Below, one piece after another: positions 23,101-32,510 of a stretch of 33,207 nucleotides of DNA; position 1 is the first letter of the stretch, and every line of letters begins with the position of its first letter. The stretch is from Pseudomonadota bacterium (GTDB taxonomy: Bacteria; Myxococcota_A; UBA9042; GCA-2863065): contig SXOO01000210.1 in the NCBI GenBank assembly GCA_005776725.1, forward strand, positions 1 through 33,207. Reading direction: 5' to 3'. A program made the translations under genes and the position numbers. The notes under the pieces are model-generated. The model was given only the letters and a program-made list of their open reading frames with translations. It had not been told where the DNA came from and made no database searches.

Positions 23101-26100
23101 CTGTTCCTACGGTCCGACAAGCCCGTCGAGTGCAAGCCCAAGCTCACCAAAGTGAGCAGTGACGGGACCCTCTCCATGGACACCCGCGACCCCAGCGGGA
23201 TCTTCGCGCTGCCGAACGTACGCCTCTACACCGGCGACTGGGAGATCGATGGGACGAACGGCGAGATCACCGTGTCGCCCACGGGCAACCTCCAGCTGAG
23301 CCTCCTCGGCTTCCCGCTCACAGACACGGAGAAGGCGCCCGTGATGGGAAAAGACAGTGTGGGCTTCCCGGTGCCCTCTCTCGGGATCGAGTTCGGCGGC
23401 AACGAGCCCGGAGAGAGCAAGGTCGCGGTCAAGTTCGACGCGATCACGGTGACCACGCCCCGCATCACGATCAGCGGCGAGTTCAGCTACGAGGGTGAGC
23501 TGGCGCTCATCCGGGGCAGCCTGTTCCTCCGTCGCGCGCTGCTGAAGTACGACTCGGTCACGGACGTGTTCGGCGGCGCGTTGGGCCTGGGCTTCCGCGA
23601 ACAACCCGGACAGTTCGGCTTCGAGCTCGAGGGGACCTACCGCGAGGGCCTCGTGAAGTCGATCAAGGGCACGCTCACGTTCGGGACCACCGCGCTCTTC
23701 CCCACGGTTCGCGGGCTGCCGATCCCCCCGACGGGGACGCCTCCCATCGCGTTCCTCCGCAAGGCGAGCCTGGCGGTCGACAACCCCGGGTATTTCATCG
23801 GGAAAGGCGGGAAGAACGACCTCCCAGCGGTGACGGGCACCGCGGAGTTCGGCATAGGGCCCGCGTTCGCTGGGCCGTGCGACGAATACACGGTCGCGGT
23901 CGTGGAGACCGAGGCCAAGATCAACACGAAGCCGGTGCAGCTCGACCTCGGTGTGAAGGGGAGCTTGCTCAACATCACGCCCATCGCGTTCTGCACCAAG
24001 TTCTTCAAGTCCGTGGTCGGGTTCAACGAGGAGGCAAAGCCGCTCGGCAATCCGTCGATCGGTCTTATCGGCATCGACGGGAAGATGACCGCCCAGTTCA
24101 GCCCGAACAGCCGGGTCAGCGTGCAAGCGGGCGCCCGCGTGCGCGCCCCCACGGCCTTCAACAGCGAACTTGTCTCGGTCACCGGCGACATTCTCACGGG
24201 CAGCATCAAGGGCATGGTCGAGACCACGCAGGGCCTCGACTTCGGGGTCGAGGTGGCAGGAGTGCTCAACCTCCCAGCCCTCAAGGTCGGTCCCTTCGCG
24301 ACCGGCGGGTTCAGCATCGCCAACGTCAAGTTCACGCTGGCCGGTGGCGGGCCACCCTTCCGCTTCAACGCCGAGCTGGCGGGGATCTTCCGCGGGATCC
24401 CGCCGGTGCGGATACTCCTCAAGCTGAGCACGGAGGGCTCCAAGTTCTCGGTCTGTGTGTTTTCCATCTGCTCCGGCTCGGTCGAGCTGGAGCGGGTGGC
24501 GTTTGCGGGCGGGGCTGTGAGCCTGGACGTCCCAGCAGGGCTCAGCGGCGTGGAGCTGTCGCTCGGCCACGCGAGCGGCACGGACGCGCGCTTCAGCGTC
24601 ATCGCCCCCGACGGCACCCGATACGACCCGGACGACCTCGGGGCCTACGACCAAGGCGCCTACTTCCTGGCAGGCCTCGACCCCGAGGTCACCACCTGGC
24701 TCATCACGGATCCCGCGCCGGGAACGTGGCGAATCGTGGACGTGAGCCCCCTCGACGCGATCACAGAGGCCATTGTGGCGCTGCCGGACCAGGCGCCGTC
24801 GTTCGCGTTCGACGAGCCATTCACCCGGGTGGGCGCCACCGTCGTGGTGGGATACGCGGCCAGCGACGCCGACAGCGACACCGGGATTCAGTTCGTGGCC
24901 ACGCCCACCCGGGAGCTCAGCGACGGCGTGACGATCGGGCGCGCTCAAGTCAGCGACGCCGCCACCTCGTTCGAGTGGGACACGGCCGGCGTCGCCCCGG
25001 GCCTCTACTTCGTGTGCGCCGTGCTCGACGACCCGGCTGCCGTGGGGGGCGTGGTGTGCAGCAAAGAGCCGGTCGCCGTGGAGGGCGAGTCCGTCGTCGG
25101 GCCGGCGTTGGTGCGTGCGCGCCCCGTTCCCGGCGGTATCGAGGTGAGCTGGCTCCCCACGGCGTCGAACGACGGGTCCGTGGTGACGCTGCGCCCTGCT
25201 TTCGAGGGCGAGCCGGTCACCGCGTCCGGCGCGACCTCCCCGGTGGTGGTGCTCGGCGCGGTCAGCGGCGCGCCGTACGACGTGGTCGTCACGGAGAACG
25301 GCGTCACGAGCGCCCCGGTCCGCGCCAGCGCTGGCGGTGTCCCTGCGCCCTTCTTCCGCAGCGCCGCGCCCCTCGCCGCGATGGCGGGTCAGCCGTACAG
25401 CTACGACCCCGACGTGTCAGGGGTCTTGTCCCTGGAGCTGGGCCCACCCGGCGCGAAGGTGTCTGGCGGCGTCTTGACCGCCACCTTCGACAAGGGGCCC
25501 GTGCCCATCGTCCTCCGGGCCTCGGGCCCCGGGGGGGTCACACTCCAGAGCTTCGAGGTGCAGGTCGCGCACGCGGACGCCATGGTGGTGCCGGCCATCC
25601 TGGGTCGTCCGGAGGGCCACGTTCAGCTCGGCGTGCCGTTCTCGTTCTCGCCGGAGCTGGTGGCACCGAGCGATCTCCCTGCCGTGGAGCTGGTCATGGG
25701 GCCGCCGGGTATGGCCCTCAGCCCTGCGGGCGTGATCACCTGGACCCCAACGCTCGCTGAAGCCCTCGCGTCACCCGGAAGTTTTGCCTTCACCGTTCGC
25801 GCCACCGGCGAGGGCGGGGTGGCCGAGCGGACCTTCACGCTCACCCTGGCCGACCGCGACGGCGACGGCCTCACCGACGACTACGAGCGTGCGAGCGGGC
25901 TGGACCCGCGCAGCGCGACGCCCAGCTCCGGTGACCCGGACGGGGACGGGCTCGACCACGCCGAGGAGCAGGCGGCGGGCACCCGGGGGGATCTCGGCGA
26001 CACGGACGGCGACCTGCTCGAGGACGGCGCCGAGCTCAGCGCTGGCGCCGATCCGCGCCGCGCGGACACTGACGGTGACGGGCTCTCCGACGGCGAGGAG

Positions 26101-29100
26101 GCCAAAGACGGCACCTCGCCCACCCTGGAAGACACAGACGGCGACGGGGCCTCTGACGCGTCCGAGAAGGCGATGGGCGCTGACCCCAAGCTCAAGGCGG
26201 ACACAGACGGGGACGGCCTCTCCGATGATCGCGAGCTTGAGCTGGGCTCGTCGCCCGAGCTCGCCGACGAAGACGGCGACGGGCTGAACGACGCCGCCGA
26301 GCTGGGCCTCGGGACCGACCCGAAGGTGGCGGACTCGGACGGCGACGGAGTGAGCGACTCACTCGAGCTGGCCATGGGCTCGCGTCCGAACGACGCGGGC
26401 GGCGACAGTGACGGTGACGGGCTCCTGGACGACCGCGAGCTGGCGGAGGGCAGCGACCCCACCTTGAGCGACAGCGACGGCGACGGCTTCCTCGACGCCA
26501 TCGAGGTGGCGACCGGCAGCGATCCCGGTTCATTCGGCAAGAAGCCAGACATCGAGCAGATCCCGCTGGAGCCGCAGCGCTCGCAGAAGGCCGTGGGACA
26601 GTCCGAACCCGTTCCGTTCCGCCCGTTCGAGGTGGTGGACGTCGGGTTCGTGGGCTGCATCCTCGACGACGACCTCGACGGCGCCCCGAACAGCTTCGAA
26701 GAGGACTTCGGCTTCTCGAGCAGCAACCCGGCGGACGGGCTGTCCGACGGGGACGGCGACGGGATCCCGATGTGGCAGGAGGCGAAGCTCGGCACGGATC
26801 CCACCAAGGCCGACACCGACGGCGACAACGTCCCGGACGGGCAGGAGCAGGTCGACGGCACCGATCCCAAGGACCCGAAGTCGTTCGGGTCCGCGGGGCC
26901 AATCGTGGCGCTAGAGGTCGCGCCGGACAAAGCGACTCTGGTGAGCAATACGCTCCTCGGGACGGCGCAGCTCCAGCTGATCACCATGGGGCGTCGCGCT
27001 GATGGCTCGAAGACGGACGTGAGCGCCGCCACCAAGGGGACGGCCTACACGCCGTCGGCGCCAGGGCTCCTCGCTGTGGGTCCGAACGGCCTCGTCAGCC
27101 ACGTGAGCGGCTCCGGAACCGCTGAGGTTGCGGTGCAGAACGGGGCGCTGAGCAAGTCGGTTCCTGTCACGGTCACGACCTTCGCCCCCACGGCGATCGC
27201 GGCTGTGGACCTGCCGGGTGTTCCGGGGCCGCTCGCGGTGGACGGCGACTGGCTCGTGGTGGGCGTAGACGACGCGCTTTTCGTCGCGGACGTGGCGGAT
27301 CCCGCCGCGATGGCGCTCCGTGGGCGCCTGGAGCTTGGCCAGCCGGCGAGAGACGTGGTGCTGGAAGGCGGCCTGGCGCTCGTATCGCGGGCGGCAGGCG
27401 TCACTGCGGTGCAGATCTTGGACCCCGATGCCCCCGCAGTCACGCTGCACATCCCCACGGCAGCGCCCGCGAACGCCGCGGCCATGGCCGACGGGTTTGC
27501 GTTCGTTGCGACCGACAAGGGGATCCACACGGTGCGCCTCGACGTGCCCGGCGTGGAGCTCATCGATGCGAACGGCGACGGCACGGATGACCGCGTGGTG
27601 GGTACGCTCCTCACGTCGTCTGCGTTCACCGCGATCGACCAGGGCTTCGGCCGGGTCGTGGCCAGCACCGGCGGCGGCGCGCTCGCGACGTTCGCGCGGC
27701 TGCCGCAGGGCGCTCTGGAGTTTGGCGGGCAAGTCGTCGTAGGCGGCGTGACGCGTGGCGTGCGCATCGAGGGCGCCACCACGTTCGTGGTCGCCGGGAC
27801 CGAGGTGTATCGGGTGAGCGGCGCCCAGGTCACCGGGAGCAGCTCCGGAGTCCTGGCGGCAGGCCCTCTCGCGTCGAGCCGCGGGACGCTGCTGGTGGGG
27901 CGACAGAACAGCAACGATCTCCTCGGCTTCCTCGGCACCGGCTTGCCCTCGAGCCTCCCGGCGCTGGGGAGCATCGGCTTCGCGGGCCTTGGCGACGTCA
28001 CGCACACCACGGGGCTCGGTGCTCGTGGGATGGTGCACTTCATCGCCGCGTGGGCTCCGGCGGGCGACCGGCGCCTCCTGCTCTCAGGGCGCCACGACCT
28101 CGCGGTCGACAACCTCGGCGTCCCCCCAGTGCTCGCGTGGATCTCGCCCATGCCGGGCGCGCGGGTGGAGGAGGGGCAGCTGTTCGAGGTGAGCCTCAGC
28201 GCCACGGACGATGTGGCGGTCAGCTCGGTCAGCGTGGCGGTCGGCGAAGCGCCTCCCGTGACGCTCGAACGACCGCCGTTCCGCCTCACGATCCGGGCCC
28301 CCAGCGTGAGCGCCGAGCAGGACCTCGTCGTGTCGGCGTCGGCTGTGGACCCCGGCGGTAACGTCGCGACCCTCGACCCCCTGGCGGTCCGGGTGCTCCC
28401 CGTGCTCGACACCGTGCCGCCCGACGTGGCGTTCGTAGCGCCCGAGGCGGGAGCCGTGGCGTCTGCGGGCATGACGCTGCCGGTGGTGGTGAACGCCTTC
28501 GACGACCGGGCGGTCACCTCGGTGGTGGTGCGCGTGGACGGGAAGGTGGCCGCCGAGCTGAATGCTCCGCCGTGGACCGCACAGATCACGCTGGGCGCGC
28601 CCGGCCCCGGAGGGCAGTGGACCCTCGAGGCCAGCGCCACCGACGTGGGCGGCAATACGAGCACGGCCACGCGTGCGGTCGCGAACGCGGGGACCGACCT
28701 CGTCGGTCTGGGGATCAGCCACATCGCCGAGGGCGACACCACCTTCGACGGGCAAGACGTCGTCATCGCCGGCGGGACCGTCCGAATCGACGGGTCCCAC
28801 ACGTTCAAGAAGGTAACTGTGATGGCCGACGGCGTCTTGAGCCACACGGCGGCCACGATCACCACGGAGACGCGGATGGCGCTGACCGCGGACTCCATCG
28901 TGGTGGACGGCGCCATCGACGTGCGCGGCCGTGGCTACGTGGGCGGGTGCTTCTTCGACAACGGCTGCCCCGGCACCACCTTCGGGCGGACGATCGGGAA
29001 CACCGCAGGGGGCAATGGGAGCGCATCCCACGGCGGGATCGGGCGCGGCGGGGCCGGCCCGGTCTACGGCGACTTCGCCGAGCCCATCACGCTCGGGTCT

Positions 29101-32100
29101 GGCGGCGGGGGCGGAGGGATCGGCGGCGCCGGTGGAGGCGCCGTGTGGCTCGACGCGGCGATCGTCACCGTGCGCGGAGCGATCCGGGCCGACGCGGGCG
29201 ACGAACCCGGAGACCACGACGAGTTCATCGGCGGGCCCCCGGACGTCCCGGGGAACGGCGGCTCCGGCGGCTCGATCTTCGTGCGGGCCGACGTCTTGGA
29301 CCTCAGCGGCACCCTCAGCGCTCGCGGAGGGGACAGTTCGCCCGCCGCGACCGCCCGGCACGGCGGCGGAGGCGGCCGAATCGCCGTTGTCGCCGGGAGC
29401 CTCAGCCTCAGCGGCGTGCTGGCGGTGGCCGGGGGCGTCTCGAAGTCCACCGTTCTGGGTTCTGACGGCGCGGTGGGCACGCTCTTCATCGACGAGCCCT
29501 TGGCGGGCCCAACGCTGATCGTGGACGACGCGGTCGGCGACGTGGACAACCCCGTCTTCGGTTCCTCGACAACGGTGCCCTTCGTGGGCCGGGGGGATGT
29601 GCACGTCGTGCTACGCGGCAAGGCCCGCGTCACGCTCCACGCGCCTCTGGTGGCGGCGAGCCTCAGCCTCGAGGACACCAGCCTCCTCACGCACCCTGCC
29701 ACCACCGCCGCCCTCGAGCGCGGGTTGGTGGTTACCGTACAGGACCTCCTCATCGGCGCCGGGGCTCGCGTGGACGTGAGCGGCCGCGGCTACCTGGGCA
29801 CCACCACGATCGGCAACGTCTTCGGGGCCAACGGCACTGCAGGACAGCGCGCTGGCGGGAGCCACGGCGGGCGCGGCGGGGGGATCCCGGGGCGTGTCTA
29901 CGGCGACCCGTTCGCGCCTTCCGCGCTCGGCGCGGGTGGCGGCAACAGCGGAGAGGTCAGCAGCGATCGGGGCGGCGCAGGCGGCGGACGAATCCGCATC
30001 GACGCCGACGCGTGCGTGATCGAGGGGGCGCTGCGAGCCGACGGGGCGGCCGGGCCGGCAGGCTCTGCGGGCGGCGGCGCGGGTGGCTCCATCTGGATCC
30101 GCTCCGACCTCATCGAGGGGAGCGGGGCGATCAGCGCGGACGGCGGCGCCGGTGGGCCCACGAACACGGCAGGTGGCGGCTCGGGCGGGCGAATCCGCCT
30201 CGAGAGCGGCGACTTCGCGTTCGACCGGGACTCGGTGAGCGCGCGTGGCGCCGCCACTCACGTCGCGGGCGGGCCCGGCTCGATCGTCTGGCCCACTGCC
30301 GACGGGACCGAGCTGCGCGTGGACAACGGCGGCGTCGTTCCCGCGAACGCGGCGCCGCTCCTCACCGAGCTCGGCGCCAGTCGGGTGAACGGCACCCCGG
30401 CGGCCGGGTCCATGCAGTTCACGCTGCTGATCAGCGCGCCGATCCTGGACCAGCAGCTGGTCGGCGCCACGGTCACCCTCGGCACGCTCGGTCCCTTCGA
30501 GGTCGTTGCCAACACGCTCACGACGATCACCGTGGACACCGGCGGACCCGACCTCAAGACCATCGGCGTGGTCGGCAACCAGGTCGTGCGCGCCCAGCGA
30601 AGCTTGCCCGCCACCGTCGTGCTCGCGGGCGCAGCGCGGGTGCTCATGAACGACCACCTCACGGCCGAGGGACTCCGTGTGGAGGGCGGCGCGGTCGTGA
30701 CACACTCAGCCGCCAAGGTGTCCGAGCCCGAGCTGGGGCTCCGGCTCACGGCGAGCGGCCCCGTGGTCATCGACTCCACGGGAGCGATTGACGTGAGCGC
30801 GGTCGGCTTTGCCGGGCAGTACGTCCCGACCCTGGGCACGAGCGGGGCCGCCGCCACCTTCGGCAACCTGGTGCACTTCCTCCCGAAGACGGTCTCCGGC
30901 AGCGGTGGGTCGTACGGCGGCATGGGGGGCGGGACGAGCCCCGGCGACGTCTACGGCGGCCCGATCGCGCCCGACAGCTGCGGCGGAGGGGGAGGCGGCG
31001 GCGCCACCAACGCCGCGGCCGGCGGGACCGGCGGCGGGCGTGTTCGCATCGACGCGGGCTCGTTCGTGTGTGACGGGGCCGTCCGCGCCGACGGCGGTCC
31101 CTCGGGCACCGGCGGCGATCAGAAGGGCGGCGGCGGCGCCGGTGGCGCGATCTGGATCACGGCTGAGACGATCGACGTCGGCGGTGAGATCTCGGCGATG
31201 GGTGGGGACGATGGCGGCGCCGGGGGCGGCGGCGGGAGGGTCCACCTGGAGGCGACCGCGGGTCCCGTGGTCGCGGCCGCCCCGAACCTCCTCGGGGGCG
31301 TGGGACCGGTCGGGCGGGGCGGACCGGGCACCTTCTTCTCGCGCGGCGCAGGCGCCCCGGCGGTGCTCACCGTGGATGGAGCGGGGCTCGGCGCGATGAA
31401 CGCGGCTCCACTCTTCGGGCAGGTGGGCCGTCGGCTCGCATCGAACCAGTCCACAGCAGGCAAGGTGGTGATCCAGAGCGGTGGGCCGTGGTTCGTCAAC
31501 GGGCTCGTGGGCATGGAGCTGCGGTGCGACGGCATCGCTGGGACGTTCACGATTACTGCCAACGACCAGAGCGGCTTGACCGTGGACCCCGCCGACGGGA
31601 GCACGCTCGCGATCACGAACAACATGCAGTGCACCGGGCTCCACACGCTCCCTGCGCAAGTGGTGCTCCGCGGGGGTGTCACCGTCCTCGTCGACGACGC
31701 TCTGGAGGTCGAGGCGCTGGAGCTCGACGGCGGCACCCTCACCCACAGCGCGACCGTGCCCTCGAGTGGCGGCGACGGCGCGCTGGAGCTCATGGCGACC
31801 GGAGAGATCCGTGTCGGGGCGGGCTCGTCCGTTGACGTCAGCGGCCGGGGCTTTGCCGGCGACTGCGTCTTCAACGTCAACTGCGGGTCGGGTGGCTACA
31901 CCACGGGGAACCGACAGACTGGCGGCTCGAAGACGAGCTCCGGCGGGAGCCACGGCGGAAAGGGCGGCGGAGCAAGCGCCGGCGCGGCCTACGGTGACCC
32001 GGCGGCCCCCGTGAAGCCCGGCGGGGGCGGCGCCCGAGGCGCCACCTCCACGGAGGCGGGAGGGAGCGGTGGCGGCGTGATCCGCCTCACCGGTGAGTCG

Positions 32101-32406
32101 GTGATCATCGACGGCGCGGTCATCGCCGATGGCCGCCCTGGTGCGGCCGCGGGAGCCCAGAGCGGCGGCGGGGGTGCGGGCGGGACCGTACGCATTGCCG
32201 CCACCACGTTGTCCGGCAGCGGCAGCGTCACTGCGAACGGCGGCGCCGGCGGGAGCGGGGGCGGCGGCGGTGGCGGCGGCGGCCGCATTCGGATCAGCAG
32301 CACGAACAGCGGCGGCTGGCTACCGGCGCTGCTCAGCGCGGCCGGCGCGTCGGGGACGCACGCCACTGCGCCGAACGGGGAGGCCGGGACCGTGATGGGC
32401 CCCTGA
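20191..32406 (+). CDS. Giant multidomain surface lipoprotein (about 4,071 residues)
   Basis: Predicted lipid-anchored surface protein, signal MRGALVVLWCVLGC (Cys14). Approximate layout by residue: 15-130 Asp/Thr/Ala-rich stalk; 130-460 bacterial Ig-like domains; 525-610 a carboxypeptidase-regulatory-like fold; 840-1440 unrecognised beta-rich region; 1447-1525 possible P/PPC-like domain; 1635-1885 FN3-like and two putative-Ig (cadherin-like) domains; 1888-2114 and 2159-2230 calcium-binding DxDGDG repeats; 2330-2640 a propeller-like segment with LVIVD-type repeats; 2644-2835 two Ig-like domains; 2840-4071 four Gly-rich modules. It ends without a membrane anchor or sorting signal. An adhesin or extended surface-fibre role is inferred; no enzyme motif was seen. 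ATG 20191 has GAGG seven bases upstream, but the signal is short. In-frame GTGs at 20173 or 20140 give 19- or 30-residue signals and remain possible. Confidence 0.85.
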   Translation: MRGALVVLWCVLGCSEPAEAPVAADAGAADTGPGQDDVSGVDVGTPDVSPVDVPPLPEDAQDTTDTPVPVDAVDQVDTTPDVPDTFADADVPTADTVTADTNAEDASTADTVSDDTATADTSADDDTPPALTVTAPSEGAVVAGGFVEVTGTAVDPEGPNGAAPGGDVEVWLGGAQVPVAADGSFTWTVTGLDAGVATVVVRARDAAGNTAEVSRTLTVTAKQVGLRVREASEGSLAGVVSVGSLAPVPVVVEALWDGGRVTTLEGPLALATQDPLVATASPAGLITGVGAGRTVLTATSGSFVATADVMVRIDGDAPGAPRVMTYLPTTNQPVQAWMGTAEPRASLSISGAASPVTALVSDYGHFQVNVPLELGLNEITVTVTDVAGNSSLPFPFPIAYSPATRDAGRLHESDGDLQSGALGEWLMHPLVVRATREDGAPLGMSEVTFEVVDGDASLAVVSAGDTVGDASVPGRLTVITDAEGRARVWARLGTAANSRILARLAGDTGLPVLFQARAQVAGGGLTRLSGLVLDDDLRGVSGATVFIETEGLLTTTDERGAFELVWTAGNTPPAPLQVPVLVDGTNAESGRHASIEFRLDVVPGLDNKAPRPLFIPRLPQGVVPKLDAQGVVTETLVLERSFAPGVLPTRVTVPAGTRITWPAGLPASEQVLRIVDVPQGRTPMPLPDGLYAGHTIAVQPASTIFDPPLPIALPNVDGLAPGEAIDLMSFDHDAVAYLPVGSLSVTPEGQYLVSGPGSGIRVGAWHSGPARRAPEACQPAGEIGTCSEGATPSKPRDCTCLGPSGKAFPCEEGRPFTAPPQPCSGQSQRIEVVCDLEKKKKIQIVDPEKDSTGVVKVPFDVEVTFKCQTDPPELAQGVKWFLGESFLGTGPNVPLKLPSGTEPGKVYVVTAQLADTSESDRVVVRPCPCCTAGTVTVCGDSITLKEKAGVGGAGDVFLVSGNAIMSNDGDLFLRSDKPVECKPKLTKVSSDGTLSMDTRDPSGIFALPNVRLYTGDWEIDGTNGEITVSPTGNLQLSLLGFPLTDTEKAPVMGKDSVGFPVPSLGIEFGGNEPGESKVAVKFDAITVTTPRITISGEFSYEGELALIRGSLFLRRALLKYDSVTDVFGGALGLGFREQPGQFGFELEGTYREGLVKSIKGTLTFGTTALFPTVRGLPIPPTGTPPIAFLRKASLAVDNPGYFIGKGGKNDLPAVTGTAEFGIGPAFAGPCDEYTVAVVETEAKINTKPVQLDLGVKGSLLNITPIAFCTKFFKSVVGFNEEAKPLGNPSIGLIGIDGKMTAQFSPNSRVSVQAGARVRAPTAFNSELVSVTGDILTGSIKGMVETTQGLDFGVEVAGVLNLPALKVGPFATGGFSIANVKFTLAGGGPPFRFNAELAGIFRGIPPVRILLKLSTEGSKFSVCVFSICSGSVELERVAFAGGAVSLDVPAGLSGVELSLGHASGTDARFSVIAPDGTRYDPDDLGAYDQGAYFLAGLDPEVTTWLITDPAPGTWRIVDVSPLDAITEAIVALPDQAPSFAFDEPFTRVGATVVVGYAASDADSDTGIQFVATPTRELSDGVTIGRAQVSDAATSFEWDTAGVAPGLYFVCAVLDDPAAVGGVVCSKEPVAVEGESVVGPALVRARPVPGGIEVSWLPTASNDGSVVTLRPAFEGEPVTASGATSPVVVLGAVSGAPYDVVVTENGVTSAPVRASAGGVPAPFFRSAAPLAAMAGQPYSYDPDVSGVLSLELGPPGAKVSGGVLTATFDKGPVPIVLRASGPGGVTLQSFEVQVAHADAMVVPAILGRPEGHVQLGVPFSFSPELVAPSDLPAVELVMGPPGMALSPAGVITWTPTLAEALASPGSFAFTVRATGEGGVAERTFTLTLADRDGDGLTDDYERASGLDPRSATPSSGDPDGDGLDHAEEQAAGTRGDLGDTDGDLLEDGAELSAGADPRRADTDGDGLSDGEEAKDGTSPTLEDTDGDGASDASEKAMGADPKLKADTDGDGLSDDRELELGSSPELADEDGDGLNDAAELGLGTDPKVADSDGDGVSDSLELAMGSRPNDAGGDSDGDGLLDDRELAEGSDPTLSDSDGDGFLDAIEVATGSDPGSFGKKPDIEQIPLEPQRSQKAVGQSEPVPFRPFEVVDVGFVGCILDDDLDGAPNSFEEDFGFSSSNPADGLSDGDGDGIPMWQEAKLGTDPTKADTDGDNVPDGQEQVDGTDPKDPKSFGSAGPIVALEVAPDKATLVSNTLLGTAQLQLITMGRRADGSKTDVSAATKGTAYTPSAPGLLAVGPNGLVSHVSGSGTAEVAVQNGALSKSVPVTVTTFAPTAIAAVDLPGVPGPLAVDGDWLVVGVDDALFVADVADPAAMALRGRLELGQPARDVVLEGGLALVSRAAGVTAVQILDPDAPAVTLHIPTAAPANAAAMADGFAFVATDKGIHTVRLDVPGVELIDANGDGTDDRVVGTLLTSSAFTAIDQGFGRVVASTGGGALATFARLPQGALEFGGQVVVGGVTRGVRIEGATTFVVAGTEVYRVSGAQVTGSSSGVLAAGPLASSRGTLLVGRQNSNDLLGFLGTGLPSSLPALGSIGFAGLGDVTHTTGLGARGMVHFIAAWAPAGDRRLLLSGRHDLAVDNLGVPPVLAWISPMPGARVEEGQLFEVSLSATDDVAVSSVSVAVGEAPPVTLERPPFRLTIRAPSVSAEQDLVVSASAVDPGGNVATLDPLAVRVLPVLDTVPPDVAFVAPEAGAVASAGMTLPVVVNAFDDRAVTSVVVRVDGKVAAELNAPPWTAQITLGAPGPGGQWTLEASATDVGGNTSTATRAVANAGTDLVGLGISHIAEGDTTFDGQDVVIAGGTVRIDGSHTFKKVTVMADGVLSHTAATITTETRMALTADSIVVDGAIDVRGRGYVGGCFFDNGCPGTTFGRTIGNTAGGNGSASHGGIGRGGAGPVYGDFAEPITLGSGGGGGGIGGAGGGAVWLDAAIVTVRGAIRADAGDEPGDHDEFIGGPPDVPGNGGSGGSIFVRADVLDLSGTLSARGGDSSPAATARHGGGGGRIAVVAGSLSLSGVLAVAGGVSKSTVLGSDGAVGTLFIDEPLAGPTLIVDDAVGDVDNPVFGSSTTVPFVGRGDVHVVLRGKARVTLHAPLVAASLSLEDTSLLTHPATTAALERGLVVTVQDLLIGAGARVDVSGRGYLGTTTIGNVFGANGTAGQRAGGSHGGRGGGIPGRVYGDPFAPSALGAGGGNSGEVSSDRGGAGGGRIRIDADACVIEGALRADGAAGPAGSAGGGAGGSIWIRSDLIEGSGAISADGGAGGPTNTAGGGSGGRIRLESGDFAFDRDSVSARGAATHVAGGPGSIVWPTADGTELRVDNGGVVPANAAPLLTELGASRVNGTPAAGSMQFTLLISAPILDQQLVGATVTLGTLGPFEVVANTLTTITVDTGGPDLKTIGVVGNQVVRAQRSLPATVVLAGAARVLMNDHLTAEGLRVEGGAVVTHSAAKVSEPELGLRLTASGPVVIDSTGAIDVSAVGFAGQYVPTLGTSGAAATFGNLVHFLPKTVSGSGGSYGGMGGGTSPGDVYGGPIAPDSCGGGGGGGATNAAAGGTGGGRVRIDAGSFVCDGAVRADGGPSGTGGDQKGGGGAGGAIWITAETIDVGGEISAMGGDDGGAGGGGGRVHLEATAGPVVAAAPNLLGGVGPVGRGGPGTFFSRGAGAPAVLTVDGAGLGAMNAAPLFGQVGRRLASNQSTAGKVVIQSGGPWFVNGLVGMELRCDGIAGTFTITANDQSGLTVDPADGSTLAITNNMQCTGLHTLPAQVVLRGGVTVLVDDALEVEALELDGGTLTHSATVPSSGGDGALELMATGEIRVGAGSSVDVSGRGFAGDCVFNVNCGSGGYTTGNRQTGGSKTSSGGSHGGKGGGASAGAAYGDPAAPVKPGGGGARGATSTEAGGSGGGVIRLTGESVIIDGAVIADGRPGAAAGAQSGGGGAGGTVRIAATTLSGSGSVTANGGAGGSGGGGGGGGGRIRISSTNSGGWLPALLSAAGASGTHATAPNGEAGTVMGP
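25852..26890 (+). repeat. Thrombospondin type-3-like calcium-binding repeats in the giant gene
   Basis: About 13 copies of an Asp-rich loop of the DTDGDGLSD type. Ten are continuous (25852 to about 26530), spaced roughly 18-25 residues apart and alternating with EL..G.DP-like segments; three more lie at 26665-26890. This is the classic TSP3/EF-loop calcium repeat pattern. It probably forms a stiff, calcium-dependent spacer between the Ig-like and propeller-like parts. Confidence 0.85.
28700..32403 (+). repeat. Four large Gly-rich modules at the C-terminus of the giant protein
   Basis: Four diverged modules of about 270-350 residues, beginning near 28700, 29500, 30300 and 31360. Each has a non-Gly lead (a hydrophobic beta stretch, an HSA/HTA/HPA turn, then IDVRGRGYVG, VDVSGRGYLG, IDVSAVGFAG or VDVSGRGFAG). 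A Gly-rich part follows with HGG or YGG, GGG, VYGD/VYGG/AYGD and GGSGGSIF-, GGAGGSIW-, GGAGGAIW- or GGAGGTVR-like phrases. The GC content rises with GGC/GGA codon runs; the longest polyglycine run is near 32256-32283. Confidence 0.85.
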
Positions 32407-32510
32407 GGCGCAGCGGAGCAACGCGCGAACGCTCAATAGCCGCACGGTCAGGGTCCGGTCGTTGGACTAATGAGGGCGGCCAACGGGTGCGCCCGAAGCG
32501 TGGCTCAGCG

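Noticed and set aside
32474..32494. GGGCG/CGCCC hairpin after the giant gene as a terminator
   Set aside because: A 5-bp stem with an 11-base loop and no T-run is too weak to call.
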